A stretch of DNA of 34,745 bases, from assembly GCA_014874185.1 (NCBI GenBank), contig JACWAF010000042.1:1-34745 (forward strand), given 5' to 3'. Position numbers and translations under genes: made by a program. The notes beneath the pieces are model-generated. The model was given only the letters and a program-made list of their open reading frames with translations, was not told where the DNA came from and made no database searches. The stretch is from Nitrospirota bacterium. Its GTDB lineage: Bacteria; Nitrospirota; Thermodesulfovibrionia; Thermodesulfovibrionales; JdFR-88. Each line of letters starts with the position of its first letter. Position 1 is the first letter of the stretch. This document shows positions 33,772 to 34,745 of this stretch, in pieces.

Positions 33772-34554
33772 CTAGTGGCTTGCGCTCCATAAGCCGGACT
33801 GCCCGTTGGTGCCAGTCCATGTGCCGGACATCGTTTTACCATCGCTGCTTACGGTTCCGGTTGAAAAGTAAACGGTCCCATCGCTAACTGTCCAGGGGAA
33901 AGCGATATTCAGGCCGCTAAGGACGCCCGTAATCGCCTGGCTTGATGGCGCTGTCCCCGCTGTCCCCGAAAAAACATCCATGGTGACGGTCGAGTTGGTG
34001 ATGCTGCTTGGCTGATTGAAGGTGAATGGGTTTGGTGTGTTCGCTAAGGCCGTACCGTCCGTTGTTTTATAAGACAGAGTCCAATTGCCAGTGATATTGG
34101 CCGCCGGGGCAGCCTTTGTCAGCGCAAACCATGAGCCGGACTGCCCGTTGGAGTTATACCATGTGCCGGACATGCTGGAATCGTCTGAGCTTATCGTGCC
34201 GGCATATGTATAAGTTGTTGCTGGTGTATCAGTGCCCGTAAAGGAGAATTTGATGGTAAGCCCGCTGATATTGCCCCATCCGATCCCCAGAGCAGCCTGA
34301 TTCGAGAGGCCGGGTGACGGAGCCCACGCGGTCCCTGTAAGGTCGTTATCCGATTGTGTGAAACTGAAAATACCGGGCCCTTGTACCTGTACGTCGGCTG
34401 TGGGCGTATTGGTTATTTGGTATACGAACCAATTACCCGTAATATTGAATATCGGGAAACTTCCAATCCCGCAGCCGCTAAGGAAAAGGGCCGGGATTGC
34501 GGCAAAGAAGAGCAAACAAGTCTTCAGTCGTTTGCTTCCAGTTGGTTTTCGCAC
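33772..34554 (-). CDS. Lipoprotein with two related beta-rich repeats
   Basis: This 260-residue secreted lipoprotein starts at GTG 34554 behind a G-rich tract. The signal peptide ends in LSGC (about residue 28). Two domains of about 110 residues follow, each beginning ITGNW and ending with MSGTW-(x)4-GQSG-(S/L)W, for example MSGTWYNSNGQSGSW and MSGTWTGTNGQSGLW. The composition is rich in Thr, Ser, Asn and Gly, typical of extracellular beta-sandwich proteins. I do not recognise a named family and propose no function. Confidence 0.75.
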   Translation of the reverse strand: MRKPTGSKRLKTCLLFFAAIPALFLSGCGIGSFPIFNITGNWFVYQITNTPTADVQVQGPGIFSFTQSDNDLTGTAWAPSPGLSNQAALGIGWGNISGLTIKFSFTGTDTPATTYTYAGTISSDDSSMSGTWYNSNGQSGSWFALTKAAPAANITGNWTLSYKTTDGTALANTPNPFTFNQPSSITNSTVTMDVFSGTAGTAPSSQAITGVLSGLNIAFPWTVSDGTVYFSTGTVSSDGKTMSGTWTGTNGQSGLWSASH

Positions 34555-34609
34555 AACACCCCCCCCGTTTTATGTACGACCTTGCAAAGAGATTATTAAC
34601 AATCTGGCT

Positions 34610-34745
34610 CTACTGGGTTTCCTGTGGGTACAGGTTGAGCTTCCCACAGAAAAACAGGATGGCTATCCTGTAATTTTCAAAGTTCCTGAATCCCCGAGCT
34701 GCTGACTTCACCTGCTGGACCCTGCTGTTTATTCCCTCTACCGCA
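34610..34745 (-). mobile_element. 3' end of an ISL3-type transposase gene (partial)
   Basis: The minus strand encodes 45 residues running in from beyond the window edge and ending at TAG 34610-34612: AVEGINSRVQQVKSAARGFR, then NFENYRIAILFFCGKLNLYP. This closely resembles the C-terminus of ISL3/IS204-type DDE transposases. The 5' part lies outside the window, so intactness cannot be judged. No terminal inverted repeat is identified between the stop codon and the lipoprotein gene. Confidence 0.75.

Overview
The window looks like chromosome from a Gram-negative, probably anaerobic or microaerophilic bacterium. It has two TolC/NodT-type outer-membrane exit systems, two lipoprotein-signal proteins, a bacteriohemerythrin, an Fe-S type Rrf2 regulator, a heme-binding c-di-GMP enzyme, sulfide:quinone oxidoreductase and a Tus/Dsr-like sulfur relay. 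A Nitrospirota or Desulfobacterota-like lineage is my guess; no taxonomic marker is present. There are no rRNA or tRNA genes and no CRISPR array.

Layout. 1-2090: a Big_5/Kelch lipoprotein on the + strand, closed by a perfect bidirectional terminator. 2140-3060 (-): bacteriohemerythrin followed by an Rrf2 regulator. 3168-5785 (-): a membrane heme-domain GGDEF-EAL protein broken by one frameshift, with a long leader upstream. 6203-8462 (-): a SprT-like metallopeptidase and an MFS transporter. 8819-17799 (-): one tightly overlapping nine-gene arsenic/efflux operon in the order permease, thioredoxin-like selenoprotein, CxxC mini-thioredoxin, TolC, adaptor, RND pump, arsR, arsC, acr3. 18064-20687 (+): glycogen phosphorylase preceded by a translated leader peptide that contains an intrinsic terminator. 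20789-27831 (-): an eight-gene operon in the order arsR-type regulator, tusD-like selenoprotein, tusC-like, tusB-like, sqr, MMPL-type RND exporter, LolA-like protein, outer-membrane barrel. 28100-28360 (+): an unknown small protein. 28635-29036 (-): a decayed adaptor pseudogene. 29138-33546 (+): a four-gene ABC/adaptor/outer-membrane exporter (DevBCA or MacAB-like). 33772-34554 (-): a repeat lipoprotein. 34610-34745 (-): the 3' end of an ISL3-type transposase that runs out of the window.

The main result is that two short redox genes appear to be selenoprotein genes whose in-frame UGA would normally be called as a stop. They are 16536-16838 (Sec72) and 27090-27434 (Sec73, in a UxxC motif). In both, reading through UGA restores a full-length thioredoxin-like or DsrE-like protein. 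In both, a bacterial-SECIS-like hairpin follows, with its apical-loop G exactly 22 nt after the UGA. The two host operons also begin with nearly the same promoter and operator: a -35 TTGACA next to ATATATAA-N6-TTATATG as read on the + strand. This suggests one family of ArsR-type repressors controls an arsenic-efflux operon and a sulfide/sulfane-sulfur operon, each containing a selenoprotein. The second operon links SQR and a Tus-like persulfide relay to an MMPL exporter with periplasmic and outer-membrane partners, and could be an undescribed sulfur-handling or export system.
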